Of a DNA stretch of 64,000 bases, positions 16,776-24,662 are shown piece after piece. Position 1 is the stretch's first letter, and every line of letters starts with the position of its first letter. The notes under the pieces were generated by a model. It was given only the letters and a program-made list of their open reading frames with translations, searched no databases and was not told the DNA's origin. The stretch is from Bacteroidetes bacterium MedPE-SWsnd-G2 (GTDB taxonomy: Bacteria > Bacteroidota > Bacteroidia > Flavobacteriales > Flavobacteriaceae), in NCBI GenBank assembly GCA_001874335.1, contig MPDE01000001.1, positions 62,001 to 126,000 on the forward strand, written 5' to 3'. A program made the position numbers and the translations under genes.

Positions 16776-17123
16776 ATGGAAGCTGTACTTATAATGCTAT
16801 TAATCTTCGGAACCATCTTTGGGATTGCCTATCTTTTCTTTTCAACACGAAATAAAGAGCGTCTTGCTCTAATTGAAAAAGGTGCCGATGCCAGTATTTT
16901 TGTAAAAAAGGGAAAGGAACATGCCGCGCCAATTTGGAAAATATTAACTCTAAATTTGGCCCTAATATTAATTGGTATCGGGTTAGGGATTTTCATCGCT
17001 TCTATACTTTTTTACAATATGGGAGTAGAACAAGAAGTCGCCTACCCAGGAACAATTTTTTTAATGGCTGGCTTAGGACTTTTCACAGGGTTTAAAATGA
17101 CACAAAAATTGGAGAAAGAATAA
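16776..17123 (+). CDS. Small inner-membrane protein, DUF6249-like
   Basis: The protein has 115 residues from the ATG at 16776. A longer reading starts at 16737 but would begin within a few bases of the expected transcription start, and the downstream ATG follows the A-rich leader typical of the group. Three hydrophobic segments (about 5-23, 55-78, 86-104) flank a basic loop with RNKERLALIEKGADAS, the signature stretch of DUF6249-like proteins. The function is unknown. It shares an ECF-type promoter motif with the divergent sigma factor, so it is probably a member of that regulon and perhaps a sensor or effector at the membrane. Confidence 0.7.
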   Translation: MEAVLIMLLIFGTIFGIAYLFFSTRNKERLALIEKGADASIFVKKGKEHAAPIWKILTLNLALILIGIGLGIFIASILFYNMGVEQEVAYPGTIFLMAGLGLFTGFKMTQKLEKE

Positions 17124-17146
17124 TCAACTTGACCAAACCAAACTTC

Positions 17147-17176
17147 AAACTGCTATAGAAATATAGCAGTTTTTTT
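17147..17176 (+). terminator. Intrinsic terminator after the DUF6249-like gene
   Basis: A 10-bp stem AAACTGCTAT/ATAGCAGTTT, a 6-nt loop and a run of Ts lie 23 bp past the stop. Confidence 0.88.
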
Positions 17177-17210
17177 ATGCTTATATTTAGCTTCAAATAA
17201 TTTTATTTTA

Positions 17211-18194
17211 ATGCATATACGTCTTTTTGTTACCCTACTAACGCTAGTATCTACAAACGCTTTTGCTCAAATTACAGTAAAAGATAACAACTCTAAAATA
17301 CCGGTCTCCTACGCCACAATTTCATTTGGAGATGGTTATGGTGTTTTTGCTGATGATAACGGCTATTTTAGTTTTTCTGAAAAACTATATAAGGATGTGG
17401 ATACGCTTTTCATCTCGGCATTAGGGTATTCAAACAAAACAATTGCTGCTAATCAACTGGAAAATACAATTTTTCTTGAGCCTGAAATCAGCAAGTTAAA
17501 TGAAGTGATTATTAGTGGCTCTCGTCCTAAAAAATTTAAAGTTGAAAAAGAAAAAGCAAGTATTCATGGTGATTATTTTAAATGCTGGCTTCCCACTATA
17601 GAATCTGAAATCGCTGTATTTTGCGACAACCCTGATAACAGGTTAAAACAGCTTCAAAATGTAATTTTTCCCTTTTTGGTAGAAAGTGCAGATTGGGAAA
17701 AACGCAATAGCAGGTCTGCAGTGAAGCGTCAATTTTCAACAATGTTTAAGGTTAAATTTTATGCTTCCAAAAATGGATATCCTGGCGATGAGTTGACCTA
17801 TGAAGAACCTATTTTTGTAGTCAATGAATCTATTAAAAACTCATTTACATTAGATGTTTCCGATATAGACTTAATAGTACCTAAAGAAGGATTTTTTGTT
17901 TCCATTCAAGTAATGGGATATACAGATAAAACCGGCAAATTACTTCCAAATAAAAAATATAAAGAAATCCCTTCCCGTAACGGAATCGTAAAAATCCCAA
18001 CCAACTTTAGACCATTATTACCTTTTACTGATGAAATTAACGGCTCAAATACTTTTGTTAAACGCACTTTTATTCAGAATAATAACTGGGTGAAATTTGC
18101 TAAACCGCAAGTAAAAGATTCAAAATTACTTAATGATGGTAACAACAATTATGGCATAGGCATTAATTACCGGGTTTTTAAACCCAATAAATAA
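17211..18194 (+). CDS. Exported protein with CarboxypepD_reg-like domain
   Basis: Residues 1-20 form a signal peptide ending in AFA-Q. Residues about 20-90 are a carboxypeptidase-regulatory-like beta-sandwich (VPVSYATISF-like start, DDNGYFSFSE, FISALGYSN), the same module that precedes TonB plugs in this phylum. The rest (about 100-327) has no domain I recognise and contains no barrel. It is probably periplasmic or surface-attached. The gene is followed after 6 bp by a GNAT acetyltransferase gene and may share its transcript. Confidence 0.7.
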   Translation: MHIRLFVTLLTLVSTNAFAQITVKDNNSKIPVSYATISFGDGYGVFADDNGYFSFSEKLYKDVDTLFISALGYSNKTIAANQLENTIFLEPEISKLNEVIISGSRPKKFKVEKEKASIHGDYFKCWLPTIESEIAVFCDNPDNRLKQLQNVIFPFLVESADWEKRNSRSAVKRQFSTMFKVKFYASKNGYPGDELTYEEPIFVVNESIKNSFTLDVSDIDLIVPKEGFFVSIQVMGYTDKTGKLLPNKKYKEIPSRNGIVKIPTNFRPLLPFTDEINGSNTFVKRTFIQNNNWVKFAKPQVKDSKLLNDGNNNYGIGINYRVFKPNK

Positions 18195-18200
18195 AAGACT

Positions 18201-18731
18201 ATGAAGATAATTATTAGACCAGAAAATGAATCGGATTTTGATAGTATTGACGTCCTTTTAAAGGAAGCGTTTAAAAATGATCCTTATAGTGATCAAAAAG
18301 AAGGTGAACTCGTAAAAGCCATAAGAGAAACTAAAGATTATATCCCCGAATTATCATTGGTTTTAAGTCAAGACCTTCAAGTGGTTGGTTATATTATGTT
18401 TTCCAAAACATCAATTCCACCTGCATTCCCCAATACAAATTGCGTTGCTTTGGCTCCCGTTGCAGTTTTACCAGAATTTCAAAACAAAGGGTTCGGCGGT
18501 CAGTTAATCAAGCAGGGACATCACATAGCTTTAAATTTAGGATATCAGTTATCTGTTGTATTAGGTCATGAAAACTATTATCCTAAGTTTGGATTTAAAT
18601 TATGTTCGGATTTCGGAATTAAATTACCGTTTGATGCACCTAAAGAAAATTGCATGGTCAAGTCGCTAAATTATGAATTAGATAACATCTTAGATAGCCA
18701 GGTTAACTATGCTTCACCATTCTATTATTAG
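18201..18731 (+). CDS. GNAT-family N-acetyltransferase (YhbS-like)
   Basis: The 176-residue protein has the GNAT fold with the acetyl-CoA-binding stretch VLPEFQNKGFGGQLIKQG (R/Q-x-x-G-x-G/A form) near residues 92-109 and the later HENYYPKFGFK typical of YhbS-like members. The acceptor substrate is unknown. It starts 6 bp after the preceding exported-protein gene, and its stop directly abuts the stop of the convergent VanX-like gene. Confidence 0.88.
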   Translation: MKIIIRPENESDFDSIDVLLKEAFKNDPYSDQKEGELVKAIRETKDYIPELSLVLSQDLQVVGYIMFSKTSIPPAFPNTNCVALAPVAVLPEFQNKGFGGQLIKQGHHIALNLGYQLSVVLGHENYYPKFGFKLCSDFGIKLPFDAPKENCMVKSLNYELDNILDSQVNYASPFYY

Positions 18732-19412
18732 TTATTCTATAGGAAAATTAAAATATGTAGATGGAAATGGTTCACCTCTTAATGTAAAGTGCCACCACTC
18801 TTTAGGATAATTTCTAAAACCATGTTTAGCCATTACTTTTTGTAATAGAGTTCGATTCGCCTTTTGTTCAAGAGAAAGACTCGCATCATTCACCCATGAA
18901 ATTTCACCAAAAAAATCATACGGACTTCCCATGTCAAGCTCCTCACCCGTTTGAGCATCGACAATGGTTAAATCTAAAGTACTACCTCTACTGTGCCCAG
19001 ATTTAGACGCTATATAGCCTTCAGCAAACAATCTTCTTTTTAGAACTTTTGGATAGTACACTTTTTTATTTATTGTATCATCTAAATCCTTAGCCCACTT
19101 CACAAAATAATTTACAGCTTGTTGCGGTCGGTATCCATCAAACACTTTTAAACAATATCCATTATTAATTAATTCGTCCTGAACTTTTGAAAGTGCCATT
19201 GCGGTAGGTTTAGAAATTATAAGTGTATTTTTACGATACCCCTCAATTGGTCGGCCAACAAAATTATCGGTACCAAAATATCTTAATTCTACAATTAGAG
19301 ATCCTACCCAATCCTCTGCATAAACAAACCCTTCAGGAAGTTGTGCTCTCAGATTCTGAAAAGCCAAAAGGAGAAATAAAACGGGAATAGTAAATGCAAT
19401 TTTGAATTTCAT
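18732..19412 (-). CDS. Periplasmic D-Ala-D-Ala dipeptidase (VanX-like, M15D)
   Basis: The enzyme hydrolyses D-alanyl-D-alanine or trims related muropeptide products. From the ATG at 19412 it has 226 residues with a signal peptide ending in LRA-Q. A longer open frame to 19511 would overlap the divergent gene and bury the signal peptide. M15 zinc-site residues are present: His140 and Asp147 (SGHSRGSTLDLT), catalytic Glu205 and ligand His208 (EWWHF), and the substrate-binding DGYRP at 92-96. No vanH/vanA neighbours are present, so a role in peptidoglycan recycling is likelier than glycopeptide resistance. Confidence 0.9.
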   Translation of the reverse strand: MKFKIAFTIPVLFLLLAFQNLRAQLPEGFVYAEDWVGSLIVELRYFGTDNFVGRPIEGYRKNTLIISKPTAMALSKVQDELINNGYCLKVFDGYRPQQAVNYFVKWAKDLDDTINKKVYYPKVLKRRLFAEGYIASKSGHSRGSTLDLTIVDAQTGEELDMGSPYDFFGEISWVNDASLSLEQKANRTLLQKVMAKHGFRNYPKEWWHFTLRGEPFPSTYFNFPIE

Positions 19413-19444
19413 AGCCGATAAAGTAATTTTAAGAAAATTAAAGA

Positions 19445-20077
19445 ATGGAACTCTTTCCGCCAAATAAAACAAGCTTTCATTTACCTCAAGCTGAAATAAA
19501 TTACTTCCCAAACTTTTTAATTAAGCCGGAAGCTGATAAATTATTTAAGATTTTACTAAGTCAAACGCCATGGCAAAATGATGAGATAACAGTATTCGGT
19601 AAAACCTACCCTCAACCAAGGTTAACCGCCTATTACTCTACAATCAACACCTCTTATTCGTATTCTAATATAACTATGGGATCCAAACCGTTTCCTGATT
19701 ATTTAGAAAAGATTAGACTTAAAATTGAACAAGCAACCAATGAAACGTTTAATGCTGTATTACTCAATTTATATAGAAATGGTCAAGACTGCAATGGTTG
19801 GCATGCGGATAACGAAAAAAGTTTAGGAGTAAACCCCGTAATTGCATCGTTAAGCTTAGGTGCAGAGCGCACTTTTAATTTTAAACATCGAAAAATTAAA
19901 GATGAAAAACATAAAATAAACTTACACCATTCCAGTTTACTAATAATGAAAGGTGAAATGCAACATCATTGGCTGCATCAAATACCGAAGACTAAAAAAC
20001 AAAAAGAAGCAAGGATTAATTTAACCTTCAGGTATATAAACGAAAAAACCGAGATCCCTCAATCTCGGTTTTCCTAA
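19445..20077 (+). CDS. AlkB-like 2-oxoglutarate/Fe(II) dioxygenase
   Basis: AlkB-type enzymes oxidatively remove alkyl groups from nucleic acid bases. The 210-residue protein resembles the ALKBH2/3 group. Iron ligands are His120 and Asp122 (GWHADNE) and His178 (HHWLHQIPK), with 2-oxoglutarate-binding Arg190 and Arg196 (RINLTFR). The substrate loop PRLTAYYS is also present. The start lies only 32 bp from the start of the divergent VanX-like gene. The intrinsic terminator overlaps the last eleven codons of the reading frame. Confidence 0.92.
   Translation: MELFPPNKTSFHLPQAEINYFPNFLIKPEADKLFKILLSQTPWQNDEITVFGKTYPQPRLTAYYSTINTSYSYSNITMGSKPFPDYLEKIRLKIEQATNETFNAVLLNLYRNGQDCNGWHADNEKSLGVNPVIASLSLGAERTFNFKHRKIKDEKHKINLHHSSLLIMKGEMQHHWLHQIPKTKKQKEARINLTFRYINEKTEIPQSRFS
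20045..20075 (+). terminator. Terminator inside the 3' end of the AlkB-like gene
   Basis: An 11-bp perfect stem AAAACCGAGAT/ATCTCGGTTTT with a 6-nt loop lies entirely upstream of the stop codon (20075-20077), encoding residues around EKTEIPQSRF. The T run is short (TTTTCCT). Confidence 0.7.
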
Positions 20078-20420
20078 TTTGCTTTTTTTATATCTTGTAG
20101 ATTTAGGGTCACTAACTCAACAACATAGTGCAAATATTAATTAATTAATCCATTGAACTAAAAACTAAATTTCAGTACACTTCAAAGGTAGAATTATTAT
20201 TGAATCGACAAGGTAAAACACAAATTAATTCGACGAAATGCATGTTTTTTTAACATTTGACGTCAAAATGACTCAAAAATCCGATAAAAAGCACTTTTAA
20301 ACTTGAGGTAAAATCAATCAAATGACGGCAAAATCAAATGCAATAATTGCTGAAATAGGCACAAAATTCAAAATGTAAAGTATCTTTATAATAAGAATTG
20401 CAAAAAGTCATTATTAAAGT
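20078..20420 (+). other. 343-bp intergenic region without a recognisable gene
   Basis: I see no ORF, tRNA or strong hairpin. The only promoter-like element is TATCTTTA at 20381-20388 (one mismatch to TAnnTTTG), about 33 bp before the next start, with no properly spaced TTG. Several TGACG-type words recur (near 20261 and 20323), but I cannot assign them. Confidence 0.5.
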
Positions 20421-21350
20421 ATGAAATCATACATCACCACATTTATTTGTTACCTGGTTATTATTTGTTCAGGTTTTGCTCAAAATTTGAAGGAAGATAA
20501 TATCAAACTCAATGACATAGTAGACGGCTCTCTATTACAATTAGAAGGCACTACTCCCACGAAATTAGTAATTATCATTGCTGGATCAGGCCCTACGGAT
20601 CGGGACGGAAATCAAAATTTCATGAAAAACAATTCCTTAAAAAAACTTGCAATAGGCCTAACTAATAAAACCACAGCAACATTTAGATATGACAAACGCA
20701 GTGTGAAGCTTATTAAAACTAATAAAACCAAGGAAAAGATTCTGTTTGATGACTTTATTGAAGATGCAAAAACTATTGTATCCCATTTTATAACAAAAAT
20801 GCCTTTTAAAAAGATTATAGTAGTCGGCCATAGTCAAGGTAGTCTAATTGGGATGTTGGCGTCCCAATCAAATGTTGATGGGTTTATTTCAATAGCTGGT
20901 CCTGGTCGTACCATAGACAAACTTATAATCGATCAAGTTGGTATTGCCGCTCCTGATTTAAAAGATCAAGCCATTGCAACATTTAAACATCTTGAAACTG
21001 GAGAAACCACCACTGATTACCCTCCCGAATTAGCTTCTATTTTTAATGCAGAAGTGCAGCCGTTTATTATAAATTGGATGCAATATAATCCAGCTGAGGA
21101 ATTAAGTAAGCTTCAAATTCCCTGCTTAGCTATTAATGGTTCTAAAGATTTACAAACTAATGAAGAAGAATTAAATCAATTAGTAAGCAAATCTCCTAAT
21201 ACAGAAAAGCTCGTTATCACTAATATGAACCATGTATTTGTTACCATTGAAGGAGGTGATTTAGAAAATTCGAAGTCCTATAATAATACACAGTTACCTA
21301 TTTCAGAGGACATGCTTCAAATTATTAATGAATTCATTTCTAAGATCTAA
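20421..21350 (+). CDS. Exported alpha/beta hydrolase
   Basis: The protein has 309 residues with a signal peptide (1-20, ending GFA-Q) and an alpha/beta-hydrolase fold. The nucleophile elbow is GHSQGS (Ser138), followed by an acid at Asp243 (INGSKDLQ) and His271 (NMNHVF). The oxyanion region AGSGPTDRDGN near 55-65 places it with the YfhR/serine aminopeptidase S33-like group common in Bacteroidota. It should be a periplasmic esterase or peptidase of unknown substrate. It has its own terminator at 21371. Confidence 0.87.
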   Translation: MKSYITTFICYLVIICSGFAQNLKEDNIKLNDIVDGSLLQLEGTTPTKLVIIIAGSGPTDRDGNQNFMKNNSLKKLAIGLTNKTTATFRYDKRSVKLIKTNKTKEKILFDDFIEDAKTIVSHFITKMPFKKIIVVGHSQGSLIGMLASQSNVDGFISIAGPGRTIDKLIIDQVGIAAPDLKDQAIATFKHLETGETTTDYPPELASIFNAEVQPFIINWMQYNPAEELSKLQIPCLAINGSKDLQTNEEELNQLVSKSPNTEKLVITNMNHVFVTIEGGDLENSKSYNNTQLPISEDMLQIINEFISKI

Positions 21351-21370
21351 ACAATCCATTATATAAAATG

Positions 21371-21402
21371 AAAAAAGCACCCTCTTCAGGGTGCTTTTTT
21401 TT
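21371..21402 (+). terminator. Intrinsic terminator of the hydrolase gene
   Basis: A 13-bp stem (core AGCACCCT/AGGGTGCT extended by A/T pairs) with a 4-nt loop and eight Ts lies 20 bp after the stop. Confidence 0.93.
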
Positions 21403-21527
21403 ACTAACTAACCAACCAAATGTAATTTGACTTATGAAAGTATGAACAAATTACAATTCAAGAAAAGCAAGGTTCATGCCAAAACAAACATAAATCACAC
21501 TATAACAATATTTTAACATTGCGTTTT

Positions 21528-21558
21528 TTGGAAAATTGAAATTATTATAATATATTTA
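21528..21558 (+). promoter_or_regulatory. Putative promoter of the SPFH cassette
   Basis: TTG (21528-21530), a 20-nt spacer and TATATTTA (21551-21558) match the TTG-N17..23-TAnnTTTG consensus except for the final base, 24 bp before the SPFH gene start. Confidence 0.5.
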
Positions 21559-21582
21559 TGATATCAATTTAATATCACAATT

Positions 21583-22443
21583 ATGAAAGAAGAGAAAATT
21601 ATTACCCCTGCCAATGGTTATTTAATGTTGTTTGTGTTTTTAATCTTATTTTTTGGAGGAATAGCAAGTATTATAATGTTTGAAAACCCTTGGTTTGTTT
21701 TCGCTATTCTAACGGGAATTATTATAGCCATAGGTTTTGTAATGGTGCAACCTAATAACTCGAGAGTACTTTTACTCTTTGGTAAATATGTAGGTACCAT
21801 CAATAAAAATGGCTTTTACTGGGTAAATCCATTTTATACTAAAAAGAAAATTTCATTACGTGCAAGTAACTTTGACAGTGAGCGTTTAAAAGTAAATGAC
21901 AAATTAGGTAACCCAATCATGATTAGCACCATTTTAGTTTGGCGGGTATTAGACACTTATAAAGCTGCTTTTGATGTAGATAATTACGAGAATTTTGTAC
22001 GCGTTCAAACCGATGCGGCTGTTAGAAAGCTTGCAAGTATGTATCCTTATGATAATTTTGCTGATGAAGGTCACGATGAAGACATCACTCTTAGATCTAG
22101 TGTAAACGAAGTTAGTGAGGCATTAGAAAAAGAAATAGAAGAACGTCTTTCCATTGCTGGAATAGAAGTATTAGAAGCAAGAATAGGTTATTTAGCATAT
22201 GCACAAGAAATTGCCAATGCTATGCTTAAAAGACAACAAGCTACTGCTATAGTTGCTGCAAGACATAAAATTGTAGAAGGGGCTGTTAGCATGGTTGAAA
22301 TGGCTTTGGAAGAACTAAGTAAAAAATCGGTAGTAGAACTCGATGAAGAAAGAAAGGCTGCCATGGTCAGTAACTTAATGGTTGTATTATGTGGCGATAA
22401 AGATGCATCACCTGTGCTAAACACTGGTACCTTAAATCAATAA
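21583..22443 (+). CDS. SPFH/Band 7 domain membrane protein
   Basis: The protein has 286 residues. Two adjacent hydrophobic segments (about 13-30 and 35-52) anchor it, and an SPFH (stomatin/prohibitin) domain follows from about 55 (NNSRVLLLFGKYVGT, GFYWVNPFY) to 200, then a helical region (about 200-265) of the kind that oligomerises in this family. SPFH proteins form large membrane-associated rings that organise microdomains and membrane proteases. The gene opens a four-gene cassette with 2-8 bp gaps or overlaps that ends in a ribbon-helix-helix gene, and it has its own promoter-like sequence. Confidence 0.92.
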   Translation: MKEEKIITPANGYLMLFVFLILFFGGIASIIMFENPWFVFAILTGIIIAIGFVMVQPNNSRVLLLFGKYVGTINKNGFYWVNPFYTKKKISLRASNFDSERLKVNDKLGNPIMISTILVWRVLDTYKAAFDVDNYENFVRVQTDAAVRKLASMYPYDNFADEGHDEDITLRSSVNEVSEALEKEIEERLSIAGIEVLEARIGYLAYAQEIANAMLKRQQATAIVAARHKIVEGAVSMVEMALEELSKKSVVELDEERKAAMVSNLMVVLCGDKDASPVLNTGTLNQ

Positions 22444-22450
22444 TAAAAAT

Positions 22451-22609
22451 ATGAAAGAATATAAAGTTGTAATTCCAAAATTAGGATTCACAAACAGAGT
22501 AGAAAAGTTTGAAGACATGCTTAACCAACATGCTAGAGAAGGTTGGTCTGTTAATCACATAGGCCAAAATTGGTCAAGTGTAATTTTTGAACGAGACAAA
22601 AACCGATAA
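22451..22609 (+). CDS. Small DUF4177-like protein (52 residues)
   Basis: This short frame begins with ATG 7 bp after the SPFH stop and ends directly before the next gene. The layout EYKVVIPK...FEDMLNQHAREGW..V....WSSVIFER matches the DUF4177 pattern of a beta strand, a helix with N-x-x-(A/G)-x-x-GW, then two strands ending in an aromatic, charged end. The function is unknown. Such proteins are usually adjacent to membrane proteins. Its tight placement inside the cassette, and a sensible amino acid pattern, argue that it is real despite its size. Confidence 0.75.
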   Translation: MKEYKVVIPKLGFTNRVEKFEDMLNQHAREGWSVNHIGQNWSSVIFERDKNR

Positions 22610-22612
22610 TTG

Positions 22613-23128
22613 ATGAGTACAAATAGACCTAAAATTATAATACCACTACAAACAATAGATATATTAGTAGAGTTAACTACCTTTTCTCTACTACTATTCT
22701 CTTGGGGTTATTCATGGTCTAACTATTCCACTTTACCGGACACCATTCCAACTCATTTTAACGCTTCTGGCATTGCAGATGATTTCGGAGACAAGTCTAC
22801 AATTTGGATATTACCAATACTATTTCTGACGACTTATTTACTACTATTTATTGTGAATAGATTTCCAGAATACCACAATTACATGGTAAAAATCACCACT
22901 GAAAATGCCTACCGAAATTACAAGTTTAGCACCCAAACTTTAAGATTAATCAATTTATTTTGTGCAGTGCTATTTGCTTACATCAATTATTTCACCATTC
23001 AATATGCATTGCAATCACAACAACAATTGGGACAGTGGTTTCTTCCAACGGTTATTGCATTTACGGTATTGCTGCCAATATTTTTATTTTTTAGATCTAA
23101 ACATATAAATTCTAAACAACATGGCTAA
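22613..23128 (+). CDS. DUF1648 domain membrane protein
   Basis: The protein has 171 residues from the ATG at 22613 (a TTG one codon earlier is in frame). The hallmark of DUF1648 is visible: a first transmembrane helix followed by LPDTIPTHFNASGIADDFGDKS-type sequence near residues 42-62, where the P-x-H-(F/W) and G loop are conserved. About four membrane helices follow in total. DUF1648 proteins such as SdpI-like members act as immunity or signalling proteins in some Gram-positives, but no such role is established here. It overlaps the next gene by 8 bp. Confidence 0.82.
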   Translation: MSTNRPKIIIPLQTIDILVELTTFSLLLFSWGYSWSNYSTLPDTIPTHFNASGIADDFGDKSTIWILPILFLTTYLLLFIVNRFPEYHNYMVKITTENAYRNYKFSTQTLRLINLFCAVLFAYINYFTIQYALQSQQQLGQWFLPTVIAFTVLLPIFLFFRSKHINSKQHG

Positions 23129-23285
23129 GAAAAAAGCATTCGCATTGCGAATAAATGAAGATATGTTAAAGGCCATAGAAAAATGGGCTGCCGATGAATT
23201 TAGAAGTACTAACGGACAAATTGAATGGATGCTCATGCAATATTTAAAGCAGCAAAAAAGAGAACCTAAATCCAAATCAAATTAA
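23121..23285 (+). CDS. Arc-type ribbon-helix-helix DNA-binding protein (54 residues)
   Basis: This short frame starts with ATG inside the last codons of the DUF1648 gene. It begins with a basic KKKAFALRINEDMLKAIEKWA stretch (split here: KKKAFALRIN, then EDMLKAIEKWA), which is the strand that inserts into the DNA major groove followed by helix A of the MetJ/Arc fold, and then RSTNGQIEWMLMQYLKQ as helix B. The C-terminal tail is Lys-rich. It is probably a dimeric repressor that regulates its own SPFH operon or other genes. A target site is not evident, but palindromes between 21500 and 21582 would be the place to look. Confidence 0.8.
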   Translation: MAKKKAFALRINEDMLKAIEKWAADEFRSTNGQIEWMLMQYLKQQKREPKSKSN

Positions 23286-23350
23286 TTTATATCTCATTTT
23301 TATTAGCCCCTAATTTTATCTACTTTGCAATTCCACAATAAAATTAGAAA

Positions 23351-24616
23351 ATGAGTAATCCACCAATTTTTTCAAACGACGCCATTGTTTTTGGACTCCT
23401 AATGTTAGCATTAGGTTTTGTTTTTTTTACTGAAAATAAAAAAGAAGGCTTTTGGCCAAAATTTTACAAGTATGTACCGGGCTTATTAATGTGTTATTTA
23501 ATACCTGCTATATTCAATTCTTTAAATTTAATATCTGACGAAGTCTCACAAACCTATTTTATTGCAAGTAGATATTTATTACCTGCTTCCTTAGTTTTAT
23601 TAACCATTAGTATTGATTTAAAAGGAATTTTTAATCTTGGTCCTAAGGCATTAATTATGTTTTTCACAGGAACCATTGGTATTGTAATCGGAGGCCCGAT
23701 TGCTATTTTATTAATTTCTTACGTTTCACCTGAAACTGTTGGTGGAATTGGGTTTGATGCCACATGGAGAGGCTTGGCTACACTTGCCGGAAGTTGGATT
23801 GGTGGTGGAGCAAATCAAGCCGCAATGTTAGAAATTTATGAATACAATCAAGAGTTATATGGAGGTATGGTACTTGTAGATATAGTCGTTGCCAATATTT
23901 GGATGGCTGTTCTTCTTTTAGGGATTGGTAAAAAAGAAAAAATTGACAATTGGCTACAAGCCGATAATACTGCAATCAATGCTTTAAAAGAGAAAATGCA
24001 TGCATTTTCTCAAAAAATATCCAGAGTTCCTTCGGTTACCGATTACATGTTAATTTTAATGTTTGCCTTTGTATCAGTTGGTATTGCTCATTTCGGATCT
24101 GAAGTCATTTCAACCTATTTAAAAGACAACTTTGTTGCCGTAAGTGATCCTAAAAGTGCATTATCTTCTTTTGGAAGTAGCTTTTTCTGGCTTATTTCTA
24201 TAGCTACTACAATGGGTATCCTTTTATCATTTACAAAAGCAAGAAACCTTGAAGGCGCAGGAGCGAGTAAAATAGGAAGCGTTTTCATTTACATATTAGT
24301 AGCCACAATAGGTATGAAAATGGATTTAGGCAAAATATTAGACAACCCAGGGTTAATATTTATTGGATTAGTATGGATGGCTATTCATGCTGGGCTTTTA
24401 ATTTTGGTTGCAAAACTTATCAAAGCACCATATTTCTTTTTGGCCGTTGGAAGTCAGGCAAACGTAGGTGGAGCAGCATCAGCACCAGTTGTTGCAGCTG
24501 CCTTTCACCCTTCACTGGCAACAGTAGGTGCCTTATTAGCTGTGTTTGGATACGTAGTCGGAACCTATGGCGCTATTTTATGTGCAGAACTAATGAAAAT
24601 AGCTGCTGCAGGTTAG
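23351..24616 (+). CDS. DUF819 family integral membrane protein
   Basis: The 421-residue protein has about 11 transmembrane helices. It carries the DUF819 signatures GSWIGGGANQAAML near residue 148 and ANVGGAASAPVVAAAF near residue 374, an inverted-repeat organisation as in transporters. The family (YjcL-like) is widely conserved but has no proven substrate. It follows the Arc-type gene by 65 bp. It may be read from its own start at a TActTTGCA-like element near 23323, or through from the SPFH cassette, since no terminator separates them. Confidence 0.88.
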   Translation: MSNPPIFSNDAIVFGLLMLALGFVFFTENKKEGFWPKFYKYVPGLLMCYLIPAIFNSLNLISDEVSQTYFIASRYLLPASLVLLTISIDLKGIFNLGPKALIMFFTGTIGIVIGGPIAILLISYVSPETVGGIGFDATWRGLATLAGSWIGGGANQAAMLEIYEYNQELYGGMVLVDIVVANIWMAVLLLGIGKKEKIDNWLQADNTAINALKEKMHAFSQKISRVPSVTDYMLILMFAFVSVGIAHFGSEVISTYLKDNFVAVSDPKSALSSFGSSFFWLISIATTMGILLSFTKARNLEGAGASKIGSVFIYILVATIGMKMDLGKILDNPGLIFIGLVWMAIHAGLLILVAKLIKAPYFFLAVGSQANVGGAASAPVVAAAFHPSLATVGALLAVFGYVVGTYGAILCAELMKIAAAG

Positions 24617-24662
24617 TATTTAATTTAAAAATATGGGATATTTGCCCACCAAATTTTTTATC

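Noticed and set aside
18732-19412. Vancomycin resistance island
   Set aside because: Only a VanX-like dipeptidase is present; no vanH, vanA or vanRS genes, and the signal peptide argues for periplasmic recycling.
19412-19511. Longer N-terminus of the VanX-like protein
   Set aside because: It would overlap the AlkB-like gene and place 33 residues before a good signal peptide.
24633-24662. Earlier start of the DUF4369 lipoprotein
   Set aside because: Ten extra residues before the lipoprotein signal would spoil it.
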